Under the pieces are notes generated by a model. It searched no databases. It saw only the letters and a program-made list of their open reading frames with translations, and had not been told where the DNA came from. A stretch of DNA of 20,947 bases from Spirogloea muscicola. Lineage: Eukaryota; Streptophyta; Zygnematophyceae; Spirogloeales; Spirogloeaceae. Location of the stretch: assembly GCA_009602725.1 (NCBI GenBank), contig WELB01000024.1:382120-403066 (forward strand), written 5' to 3'. How positions within the stretch are numbered: position 1 is the stretch's first letter; each line of letters opens with the position of its first letter. Positions 1 through 8,359 of the stretch are shown in pieces. The position numbers and the translations under genes were made by a program.

Positions 1-749
1 GGGGGCCGGCGCGGGGGCCGGGTCGGGAGGGGGCCTGCTCGCCGCCGCGGACCCCATGGCGGGCGCCGCCGGCGGCGGTGCCGGCGGCGGCCCGGGGTTT
101 AGGAGGGGCGGCGGCGGCGGCGGCGGCGCCCTCGACCTAACCTCAACCGCTGCTTGCAGCGTGCTCAGGATAGTGCCTTGCACCAGAAAAGAAGAAAGAA
201 AGGGCTCGCCCATTGAGGATAGGGGCTGGACAAGCCAGCCCAAAAAAGAATGAACAAAGAACGAGAAGGGGGCCAGAAAGCTCGTCGAGCTCTAGTTGGT
301 GGCAGAAGGGCTCCGTTCCTGGCATCTAGTATTCGTGCATCGAGTAGTGACCTTTATGTTTTGACCCGTGGTTATTGAGCGGGTCAATCTGCTGTAGGTT
401 ATGTAGATCTTTAGATGTGCTTGCCTTTGTACCTGGCCATTTGGCCTACATTTGTTTCTTATACACGGCATTTCTCCTTTTTACTCAGCACAGCGAGTGG
501 CTAATAGGGCCGGAACAAAAACGTGGAATGTAACATCGTCCCACAGCTGCGCCCGCTTCACCCCGCCGCCGTCGCCGTTGCCGCCGCCGCCGCCGCCGCA
601 AGCTCCCCGCCAGGGAGCACCGGAGACGGTCTGCCGCGACCGCCGCGGCGGCGGGGGCGTCCTGGAAGGCTTCACCGCTTCCCTGCAGCCCCTCCACGCG
701 GGTGGACCAAGGTGCGGCTCCGTGCGGAGCTCGTCCTGGTGTCTTTAGC
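1..749. other. Upstream region of the first gene, no supported gene
   Basis: The first 130 bases are extremely GC-rich, with CGG/GCC runs. They contain an ATG at 56 that opens only a short Gly/Ala-rich frame, which I do not accept as a gene. A copy of the window's short dispersed repeat lies at 204-262. From about 320 to 520 the composition is more balanced, as expected for a promoter, 5' UTR or 5' UTR intron. From 540 on, the GC-rich, CCG-rich sequence leads into the start of the next gene. Confidence 0.4.
204..262 (+). repeat. Dispersed repeat, copy 1
   Basis: This stretch begins GCTCGCCCATTGAG and contains GGGGCTGG, a short spacer, CCA(G/A)CCC, an A-run and GAATG. It aligns over about 55 bases with 4976-5030, with only a handful of differences. 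The same GGCTGGC/GCCAGCCC core recurs in inverted copies between 4074 and 4962. It probably belongs to a transposable element of unknown class. Confidence 0.6.
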
Positions 750-2012
750 ATGTGGCTCAGCCGCCGTGGTGGCAGCAGCGGCGGCGTGAGCGGTGATGGC
801 CGCAGCGCTGGAGGAGGAGGAGGAGGAAGGGGTCATCACCGCAGCGGAGGCGGCGGCGGCGGCAGCCATGGTGACGGCTCACAGCGCGGGGCCAGGGAGG
901 AGCCAGGGAGGCAGCAGACGTCCAGGCCGCAGCCGTCGCCGCCGCCAGCGGCGCGACAGTCGTACTACAGGACCGAGCTGCCGCCACCGCCGCTGCGAGA
1001 CTTCTTCGGTGGTGAAGATCCGGAAGCGCCGCCACCGCCCCCGTGGGGGCAGCCGACATCACGGCCACCGCAGCTGGCGCCCCTTCCGGCCGCGCACCGC
1101 CCACTGCCGCCTCCACCGCCCTTCCCGCCACCGCAACCGGTCCAGAGGCGGGTGGTCCTCTCGACTCCTGACCGTGGACCCGACCTGAACGAGGACCCCG
1201 ACCCCGAGTTCGATGAGCCAGAGGTCGACGAGCTCGAGCACGAGGCGGCCGGGGTGGACGAGCGCCAGCAAGAGCGCCAGGTGAAAGCTCCCGCTGAGTC
1301 GCTGCCCGGCAACCGTGCGGCGTCTCCGTTGCCGTCGGTGACACTGGACGAGCGCTTCCGGAAGCTCGCGGCGTTGAGTGCCACGTTGAAGCCCCCGGAA
1401 GGCCCGGCCCGTCGTCAAGTATCGACTGCTACTACTCCATCCCGTCGAGTGAAGGATTCCGTACGGCAGGTGTCACCGCAGCAGGCGTCAACGATGGCTA
1501 GGAGAGGGGAGTCCATGGTACGCCAGAGCACCGCAAGAAAGGCCCACGTCAGCGCGTTCCGGAGGCTCACTGTCCCTGTGCAACCAAGAATCAGCGTCCA
1601 TGAGCGCCTAAGCTTCCCAATGCCTCCAACCACCCCTCAGCCCGTCACCACACAGGCCGTACCCGGCCTTCCTATGCTCCAGTTCTCTCCTGGAAGGGTT
1701 GGCTCCTGGCAAAACCCTCTTGAGTTGCCCATACCCACTGCAAAAAGCAACCCCAGCTTGGCGGCGGCATATGTCAAGGCGCACGCCGTGGCTGCTCGTA
1801 GTAATGGCGTGCACCAGGCCAAGGCGGGTGGCAGGCCCAAGGGGCAGGGTGGCGGCAGAGAGATGCAAGCGCTTGGAAGGGGCCGTGGCCAGACTCAGCT
1901 GCAGGCGAGGAGCATCACTACCAGGGCTGAAGAAAAAGGGGAGCCCTCATTCAGCAACCTTGACAAGGACCTGGAGGACTACATGGCAACACGGGGCTCC
2001 TCCATTGATTGA
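750..2012 (+). CDS. Putative mRNA export adaptor with UAP56-binding-like motifs
   Basis: This is a single-exon frame of 420 aa starting at the first in-frame ATG (750); the frame also extends upstream without an ATG. Residues 1-45 are Gly/Arg/Ser-rich, roughly 50-150 are Pro-rich, and 155-190 are acidic. At 196-209 is SVTLDERFRKLAAL, which resembles the N-terminal motif of CHTOP-type export factors. An RG-rich stretch lies near 350-385. The protein ends LDKDLEDYMATRGSSID (404-420), which fits the C-terminal UAP56-binding motif (LDxxLDxY) of ALYREF, Yra1 and CHTOP. In those families the motif recruits the DEAD-box helicase UAP56/Sub2 to mRNP in the nucleus. I see no RRM, so ALYREF itself is unlikely; a CHTOP- or plant UIEF-like factor fits better. 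The assignment rests on short motifs and is inferred. The open frame and low-complexity coding pattern are seen directly. Confidence 0.6.
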   Translation: MWLSRRGGSSGGVSGDGRSAGGGGGGRGHHRSGGGGGGSHGDGSQRGAREEPGRQQTSRPQPSPPPAARQSYYRTELPPPPLRDFFGGEDPEAPPPPPWGQPTSRPPQLAPLPAAHRPLPPPPPFPPPQPVQRRVVLSTPDRGPDLNEDPDPEFDEPEVDELEHEAAGVDERQQERQVKAPAESLPGNRAASPLPSVTLDERFRKLAALSATLKPPEGPARRQVSTATTPSRRVKDSVRQVSPQQASTMARRGESMVRQSTARKAHVSAFRRLTVPVQPRISVHERLSFPMPPTTPQPVTTQAVPGLPMLQFSPGRVGSWQNPLELPIPTAKSNPSLAAAYVKAHAVAARSNGVHQAKAGGRPKGQGGGREMQALGRGRGQTQLQARSITTRAEEKGEPSFSNLDKDLEDYMATRGSSID

Positions 2013-2463
2013 GCCAGTGGATAACACTTGCTGGAGCTGCAGCAAGCCCTGATCAAGTCCTAGTAGGGTGGTTTTCTGTGACCATTTGGACTGAGCCAGC
2101 AAGTCAGGCTGCTTCCACCTTATTGGTCATTGGGCTGTTCTCTGTAGATCGCTGCATCACTGATTCATACATCATCATTGCATCTTCTACTGGCTGCCAT
2201 ACCCACGGTATCTAGAGGTGAGGAGGTTCTGCACCATTGTGGAAGCGAGAACATTGAGGCTTACTAGCACGCCAAGGTGCAAGCTTCACTGAGTTGAGTC
2301 TGCTCTGGTTAATGTTGTCCAAGAGCTTCACGCCTTGTCCTGGTCTCTTACTAAGATGATTTCACAGCCACAAGTGCTCCATCTCTTTTAAGGAAGCTGG
2401 AGTCACAGCCACAGGGACCTTGTGAGAGCTTTTGTAGATGATGTCATCTTGCAGATGGCTGAG

Positions 2464-2468
2464 TGTAA
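2464..2468 (+). terminator. Possible TGTAA poly(A) signal
   Basis: TGTAA is the usual chlorophyte polyadenylation signal. This is the first copy I noticed after the stop codon at 2010-2012, about 450 bases downstream. A five-base match is weak evidence by itself. Confidence 0.25.
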
Positions 2469-3697
2469 TAGCCTTAAAAAGTCCAAGTAGCCCTTTTAGG
2501 GGTACAACTTGTTATGGTAGCAAGTAATACACACAATGCTCCGAGCTGCTATATTTTCATGGTTAATGTCTTTGCAGCTCGCTTTCATGCTTCTCTATGA
2601 GGTTGGTTTTGTCATCTCAGCTCCTCGCTCTGTTTTTGCAACTTGCTAGATTGGCAAAGTTTGACTTCAGTATACACGCAGATTGCAGGACTGGGCCAAC
2701 AACGTGCACAGGCAGTTTGTATTTTGTACAAGGATGGAGATTACGGACGGCAGATTCAACTCATCCATTGACGCGAATATAACAGCCTATTGATCTGGAG
2801 ATCCAGTTGTAGAGGGCTAGTTGTGTACAGCAGCATACAAGGCAGCATGCGGGCTATGTGTTGAGGGCAGCACAAAAGGGGCTTTCCAGTCATCGTGGGT
2901 GTCTCAAATGTCCGCCAAATTGCTCAAGAGTACGCGTCGCTAGTATAAGAACGTCCATGAATGCGCTGTACGCTGCTCTTAAAAGTCGGGCCTCTGTTGC
3001 TGCAAAGCCACTGCATCAAATAGATATTTCAGTCACTAGCAATGAAGGTGAATCCCGTAAAAAGACAACGACAAGGCAGACCTCACATGCATGAGGAGGA
3101 CAGGTTGCTGGGAGAAGGTGAGCACAGCAATGACGGCTTCCTGCCGGACGATAAGCACGTATGAAGCTCAGACGTGAATGGGATGTGGGGCTGACATTCA
3201 GTCATGTGCTTACACCCGCAGCTTTGGGCCATGAATGGACATCTCGCGAGAGACCTTGTCGGGTTGCAACTGGTGCGCAGCAGGCCAGGAGACAATGTCA
3301 GTGCTGCAATCGCCGGAGCTTGCCGTCCAGGATCGCTAGATTTCTGCTGGCAGCGCCCCTATGAAGGCATGATTCCTTGCTGTCACAGTGCAGATTCCAT
3401 CTGCGACTCCGGTGTTTTTCTAAAGCACCGAACGTCGATGGCAGTCGCTGAGTCTTGAGCACGCATTGGGGCTCGCATGACGAGGACTCAGAATCACGGC
3501 TCATTACGGGCCTACGTCACCTCGGCGTCCACGGCCAGGGCGTTGAAGACGATAGAAGCCCAATCATCGCAAGGGAATGTGACGTCGACGACGCTGCTCA
3601 GGCAATGCCAAAGCAGCGAGGCGGGGCCGCAAGATGCCTGGCATCAGCTGCTTGCAGTGTAGCTCCTTCCGAGCAGCAGAAGTGTCGCCACAGGTAG

Positions 3698-3746
3698 AGC
3701 AGCAAGCCAGGTCAAGGCCTGCCAGGCCAAGGCCTGGCTTGCTGCT
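3698..3746. repeat. Inverted repeat, 14-bp perfect arms
   Basis: AGCAGCAAGCCAGG at 3698-3711 is the exact reverse complement of 3733-3746, with a 21-base spacer. The spacer itself repeats CAAGGCCTG-like words. It could form a stable hairpin or be the remnant of a small inverted-repeat element; no gene overlaps it. Confidence 0.75.
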
Positions 3747-3863
3747 GCAGCAAGAGCCTACCAAGTGCAGTCCTTGCCGACGGCAGCAGAGCTCGTCGGT
3801 CCGAGCCCCGCAGGGGAGGCCGGTGGCGGCGGCGCCGGGGCCGACATGGTGGCCACCAGCCGC

Positions 3864-3867
<4 letters not shown>

Positions 3868-3899
<32 letters not shown>
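3868..3899. repeat. GCC trinucleotide run
   Basis: This is an uninterrupted GCC/CCG microsatellite of about 32 bases inside a GC-rich stretch. It is the source of spurious poly-Ala and poly-Arg frames on both strands. Confidence 0.85.
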
Positions 3900-4073
3900 G
3901 GCGCGCGGGGAGGGGTCCAGAACACCTGCGGCCTATGGAGACGGGTTTCAGGCGTTGAAAGTGTCGGGGCTCAGTAATCTGCCACCGGCTTCTCCAACAA
4001 CGGGCTACCGGGATTGACACGCCATGCCATGTTTTGGCGCCTTTCGGCGCCTTCATCCGGCGCCCTTTGGACC

Positions 4074-4175
4074 TTGTTCATGCTTTCTGGGCTGGCCAAA
4101 TGACAGCCCCCTCCCCCTTTTGGAATAGCCTCTCCCAGCCACCAGTTAATCTGGCCGCGCTTGCTCTTTTGGAAT
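4074..4175 (-). repeat. Dispersed repeat, inverted copy with two blocks
   Basis: Read on the minus strand, this region contains AAGCGCGGCCAGATTAACTG followed by GTGGCTGGGA, and later GGCCAGCCCAGAAAGCATGA. The first block matches the reverse complement of 4874-4912 and, on the plus strand, 5223-5256. The second block matches 4917-4962. The two blocks are separated here by a G-rich spacer. Confidence 0.6.
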
Positions 4176-4197
4176 AGCTCACTTGTTACGTCAGGAG

Positions 4198-4262
4198 CCA
4201 GGTTGAGGTTAAATGGGACGGCTGGCCGACTCTTCATAACTAAATAGAGTGAAGGGCTTTCC
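4198..4262. repeat. Direct repeat B, left copy
   Basis: The sequence begins CCAGGTTGAGG, contains GGCTGGCCGACTCT, and ends in AGAGTGAAGGGCTTTCC. It recurs in the same orientation and order at 5147-5218. The left copy abuts the single N at 4263, where the retrotransposon coding frame begins on the other side. Confidence 0.65.
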
Positions 4263-4845
4263 NGGCGTGACGAGCAAGTTGGTGGAGCAGTTCGAGCCAC
4301 CGAGCACCCAACGCCCCATGGGTGTCGATAGCCAGAGGGAAGAACGCGTCGGCTGGCGGATGGTCGGCGTACTTGGTCACCTTTGCGCGAGCGGCGCCTT
4401 CGACCGCATACCCAGCCTGGGTGGCACACTGGACTGGGTGGGAGCGGTCGAAGGCGTCGGTGGTCACCACGTCCAGGAGAAGACGTGGCCCGCCGGCCTG
4501 TGGGGTGGCCACCAGGTCGACTCGCCGGCCGTGGACACCGTCGGCCCTCTCCTGTAGCGGCATGACGCCGGAGTGCTCCGCAGCCACCGAGAAGCCCGCC
4601 TCCGCCAGGATGCCATGCATGGCATCGCGGAGGCGGTCGTGGGCCGCCGTCCGCTCGCCGCCGTGAGCGCAGCGCAGGACGTGGGCGGCTAGCTCCCCAG
4701 ACTCGGCCCCTCGCTCGCCGCATGCACATTGTCGCACGCCCTGGAGACAAGGAGGCGGCAAGCCCAGGAGCCTGTGGACTGCAGTACGGAAGACCTCATC
4801 GGGAAGCGTGAGGGCGTCGGTGAGGGGGGGTTCCGGCGCCCTCCC
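4240..4845 (-). mobile_element. 3' fragment of a non-LTR retrotransposon (LINE-like), zinc-knuckle and nuclease-like domain
   Basis: The minus-strand frame is open from 4845, just inside a stop at 4848-4846, down to 4240. Within it, starting from the Met codon at 4761, the protein has CxC (residues 12 and 14), H27 and C31 of a zinc-knuckle-like motif, then GGERTAAHDRLRDAM, RRVDLVA, PRLLLDVVTTDAFDRSHP and KYADHPPADAFFPLAID. Several LINE and R2-like elements carry a C-terminal CCHC knuckle followed by a restriction-endonuclease-like domain with a D...(D/E)xV/K core, and VDLV...LLLDV is compatible with that. No reverse transcriptase motif is present upstream, so the element is severely 5'-truncated, as is typical for LINE insertions. 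The frame is interrupted by the N at 4263, so its last few residues are unreliable. The class assignment is inferred from motif layout. Confidence 0.65.
4263..4263. other. Single N, probable assembly junction in repeat
   Basis: On the minus strand the retrotransposon protein frame runs into this N and then into the tail repeat shared with 5147-5218. In that other copy the tail is preceded by a different sequence (the GCGCGGCCAGATTGACTGG block). The N may therefore mark a joined gap rather than one uncertain base. Confidence 0.5.
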
Positions 4846-4854
4846 TCAGACTTT

Positions 4855-4918
4855 GTCCATTCTTTTGGGCTGGCCTTTCCCAGCCACCAGTCAATCTGGC
4901 CGCGCTTCCTCTTTTGAC
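4855..4918 (-). repeat. Dispersed repeat, inverted copy
   Basis: On the plus strand this reads GTCCATTCTTTTGGGCTGGC followed by the block CCAGCCACCAGTCAATCTGG. On the minus strand it matches the same blocks found on the plus strand at 5010-5030 and 5223-5256. Its minus-strand order joins the two blocks directly, so it may be the least rearranged copy in the window. Confidence 0.65.
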
Positions 4919-4962
4919 CTCGTTCATGCTCGCTGGGCTGGCCATTCACAGCCTCCGCCCCC
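4917..4962 (-). repeat. Dispersed repeat, second inverted block
   Basis: On the minus strand this carries GGCCAGCCCAGCGAGCATGA and then ACGAGGTC, preceded by a G-rich stretch. It is closely similar to 4074-4115 and directly abuts the copy at 4855-4918. Confidence 0.55.
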
Positions 4963-4975
4963 TTCTGAAGAACGT

Positions 4976-5030
4976 GCTCGCCCATTGAGAAGAGGGGCTG
5001 GCAAAGCCAACCCAAAAAGAATGGACAATG
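4976..5030 (+). repeat. Dispersed repeat, copy 2 in plus orientation
   Basis: It starts GCTCGCCCATTGAGAAGAGG and continues with GGCTGGC, CCAACCC, an A-run and GAATGGACAA. It is the near-identical partner of 204-262, almost 5 kb away. Confidence 0.65.
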
Positions 5031-5146
5031 TTCAAAGCCAAAGAAAGAGGTGCTGAAAAAGGACTACACTACAAAGTGCAAGATGGTGCAGAGGGAGATG
5101 CAGATGGCTGCTCAGTATCCACGTTCTGAAGAGCTCACATCTTAAG

Positions 5147-5262
5147 CCAGGTTGAGGGCCGAAGGGCCTCAACCTGGCCGGCTGGCCGACTCTACACAGA
5201 GTGGAAGGGTTTTCCAGAAAGGAAGCGCGGCCAGATTGACTGGTGGCTGGGAAAGGCAGAGA
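5147..5262 (+). repeat. Direct repeat B right copy with hairpin and repeat block
   Basis: The first 72 bases match 4198-4262 in the same orientation. CCAGGTTGAGG at 5147-5157 is the exact reverse complement of 5167-5177, giving an 11-bp hairpin absent from the left copy. Bases 5219-5262 hold the GCGCGGCCAGATTGACTGG block found inverted at 4131-4175 and 4874-4912. Exon 1 of the phosphatase-like gene starts about 230 bases downstream. Confidence 0.65.
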
Positions 5263-5492
5263 CATGGCCCCCGACTAGCTCCGTCTTTCAAGGCCGCCAG
5301 AACCATCCTACTCCTCTCAAAACCTCCGCCCGAAAGGCCGCCTGCCGCCGCCGCCAGCAAGGAGGCGGCCAGCGCCGCCGCGACTCGCGGCGCGAGAGGC
5401 GGAGCCGGCGCTCCGGCCCTCGGCTGCTGCCGCCGTCTCCCGCCGTCCGCCTGCCGGGCGCTGGCTCGCGGGAGCTGCTCTGCAGGGCCTTG

Positions 5493-8359
5493 ATGAGAGA
5501 GCTCCGGAGCCGCGGCAGGCGGCCGCCCGTCTCGGGCCCTCGTGGGGCGCCGCCAGACGGCGGCCCTCGGGGGTATCACCGTCGCCAGGGCCACCTTGGA
5601 GAGGCCTGTGCCGACGACGCTCGCCATCCGTCAAGCCGTGGCACAGGGTCTGGCAGAGCGGGCGCTGCGCCAGCTGCTGGCGCATGGGGCGCCCCGGCAA
5701 GGAAGAAGCTGCTTGTCCTGGACGTCAATGGTCTTCTCGTTGACGCGGTCTACAAGCATACACACGCTTCTCGGCAGCCAGACGCGGTCATTGGGAACTT
5801 CCTGGGTATGCTGCTGCCGCCCTTGGGCAGCCCCGGCAGCAGGTGCAACGGTGGAGAGAGTCTCATGATTGCTTGGAACGGACTGCTACGACGCGACTTA
5901 CCACCGCTATGCTGGCGAGTGAAGATGTTGAGATAGCCATCCCGCTGCCTTGTCGCAGTGTATGAGCGGCCGTTTTGCCGGGAATTCCTGCGCTTCTGCC
6001 TCAGACACTTTGTTGTTGGCATCTGGTCCTCCGCAAGAATGTACGTATACCAGTAGGTTGTGCATGTAACAATCAGGTGAAGCTTGCACTTAGAAAGAGA
6101 AGCACTGCTTTGATATTTCCTAAGCAAATGAAGATAGCACAACACCAGTAGAGACTGAGCCTGTTGCGAGAAGTCCTTGGTCGCCAGCTCAGTGATGAAA
6201 TACTATAAGGAGAGGTGTTAGAACATTTTAGCTATTCTCATGACCTTCCGTTAGAAGACGGATCAGCCTTGCCTTGATGGTCAGGCAATAGCTGATTGCA
6301 TATGCAGGCACAATGTTACTGGCCTCATTAATCATGTCTTTGGGGATCTGCTGGAGCAGCTGGCTTTTATCTGGGTAATCTCTGTTACCATAACATAAAT
6401 GCTAAATGTCTTCAAGGAGTGCTTTAGGTATGCAGTTCTCTACTGGTAGTTGACATGACCGCCTGCAAACTTCTTTTCAGACCAAAGTTATTCCTGCCAC
6501 ACATGACAGCATACAATGGATGCTTCAGCAACATATATCGTTTTGCACATAATCCCAGTTTTAGCAATTGTCTTGAACATGTTGTAACAGGATCAGGTGC
6601 AGTGCACAAAGACACGCTTGGTGCACCCTAACAACAAGAACAAGCCCATCTTCCTCAAGGAGCTGTCTCGACTATGGGGATGCGCTGGTCCGAACTTGCC
6701 TTGGCGTATTGGTGACCACGGCCCAGCGGACACCCTTCTCATGGATGATTCACCATACAAGGCAATCTGGAATCCGGTAGAGGAATTCATTACTATGACC
6801 TGAGTCTTTGTCCTGAAGTCATCTGTGTCCTTGCTTGATTCCCATATCTGCACTAGCCTATACAAGATTGACTCCAAAGTGCCAAGTCCAGTTGCAAAAG
6901 TGTATGCTACTCTGACAGTCGTCTTTGGCTGCACCAATGGTAGCCCTACACAGCCATATTTCCAGCCTCATACATTGGGCACATGGACCATGACAGAGAA
7001 CTTGGTATAGATCCTCGTCACTGCTGCATTTTCATGCTTCACAGACTGCACAGATGGCTCTGTAGATTTTAGCAACCCAAAATCTTATCTGCAAGTTCTC
7101 TGACTGGTGAGTCTTATTTGTGGCAGGCCCTGGAGGTGCCATCCGATCGTATTTGGAGAGATTAACGCATGCCTCGAGTGTGCAAAAATTCGTACAAGCT
7201 CATCCAATTGGTGAAAGTGCTCTCTCTGTAGGGCATCCCAGCTGGAATTACTTCAAATGTCTGCTTGACGAACGGGAGCAAGATACTGCAGCTCGCATGC
7301 AATCTGTGAGGGGTATCCACGCCACACGGGTAAATCTGCCAACAGCCATTTCTGAGGAAGCAGTTCGGTGTGCTGAGGGCAGCTATGACTTTTCACAAAG
7401 AAGACTCAGGCTACCAGCCAGCAATTCTAGTAGCAGCTACCGCTTGTATACAGAACAGCACAGAGGGGACAAGGTGGATGGCAGTTCCCTTGGTAGCTCC
7501 TACCAACATCAGGCAAGAACTTCCACAGGCAGGGAAGAAGTTAGACATTCTAGCTTGCGCTATGGTGATCTGATGCCAAGAAGCTCCTCCCAAATACAGG
7601 ACGAAGAAGACAGGCTGCACTCTCCATATTCCTCAAGTCTTGGAGCTGGTCTGTGCTCACAGCTGTCACTGGCCGGCAACGATATTAGAACACGGCTAGT
7701 ACAGCATGTACAGTCTGCTCAAGATAGATCGCGGCAGGAGGGCAAGGTGTCTGTAAGTTGTGACCAGTATCTGGACCAGTCATCTGGTAGATCTGGTAGG
7801 AGTACAGATTGGCAGGACATTCGTCCAAGCTACAGTGAGGACCCTGTGAATGCGCAAGCTTCACTTGGAAATTGCAGTGTGAGTGGTGATGTCAACAGTC
7901 CTAGCCGGTACAGTTATGCTGATAGCTATGGATGGAGCACTGCACAAGCATCACAAGAAGATTGCAAAACTCGTGAACCCAGCCAGTACTTTTATGCCAA
8001 TGCTTATGGATGGAGCAATCAACAGGAGGTACATAGTATCCTCTTCATTGTCTCTGATGATGGCCACTAGCGGCTTACATAGTCTTGGATTGCAAATACG
8101 TAGTCTCCTCCAAGTGTTAACAGGCATGCTGCAGGGTGCGTTAAGACAACCTTGGCTTGATCAAGCTTGCCTTCTCGCACATGCACCTTGCCTCTTCTGT
8201 TGCCTTTGCTGCCCCTTTGACAAGCATGATGTGCATAAGTGACTGTTTGATGTTGTGCAGGCTAGTAGCCTAAGTGGTGCAAGAGCCCAAGGAGATTGGC
8301 GCCAATTTGGGGCTGCTAGTCGTCGTCTCTCATCAGGTGAAAGACTCGTGTACCAGTAG
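5493..8359 (+). CDS. Plant-type FCP1/NIF-like HAD phosphatase, seven exons
   Basis: Exons: 5493-5805, 5959-6040, 6308-6374, 6591-6776, 6944-7004, 7127-8028, 8261-8359. All introns are GT-AG, and the joined frame gives 569 aa. Residues 70-84 hold KKLLVLDVNGLLVD (nucleophile Asp77, with Asn79 where FCP1 enzymes have the second Asp). ERPFCREF is at 107-114, GIWSS at 125-129 and LLMDDSPYKA at 203-212 (the DD metal motif). NPPYTAIFPASY and ELGPGGAIRSYLERL follow and end the conserved part near 268. FCP1/SCP-type HAD enzymes dephosphorylate Ser/Thr, classically on the RNA polymerase II tail. The Asn form is common in a plant subgroup whose substrate I cannot name, so activity is uncertain. Residues 270-569 are Ser/Gln-rich and look disordered. 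The start is the only in-frame ATG in exon 1, but exon 1 upstream of Lys71 is not conserved, so the true N terminus is uncertain. Confidence 0.85.
7903..8016 (+). repeat. 78-bp internal tandem duplication in the phosphatase-like gene
   Basis: A 36-base segment at 7903-7938 recurs at 7981-8016, exactly 78 bases (26 codons) later, with eight or nine differences. It encodes SRYSYADSYGWS and then SQYFYANAYGWS. Tyr, Gly, Trp and Ser positions are kept while others vary, which suggests selection on the aromatic motif. Confidence 0.75.

Larger units (their letters stand above)
2013..3970. other. Gene-poor region, likely 3' UTR then intergenic
   Basis: I see no frame with family resemblance on either strand over about 1.95 kb. 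The first part should be the 3' UTR of the preceding gene, and a TGTAA lies at 2464-2468. Composition is balanced up to about 3600 and then becomes GC-rich. The right end holds an inverted repeat (3698-3746) and a GCC trinucleotide run (3868-3899). Short open frames here, such as 3634-4017, consist of Ala or Arg runs from the trinucleotide repeat. Confidence 0.45.

Noticed and set aside
56-253. Short ATG frame at the left edge
   Set aside because: It is Gly/Ala-rich from the CGG runs and then runs into a dispersed repeat; there is no conserved segment.
757-1418. Several long minus-strand frames opposite the first gene
   Set aside because: They are Arg/Ala/Ser-rich mirror images of Gly/Pro-rich coding sequence; high GC removes stop codons.
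3634-4056. Frames with poly-Ala or poly-Arg on both strands
   Set aside because: They are produced by the GCC microsatellite and show no family motif.
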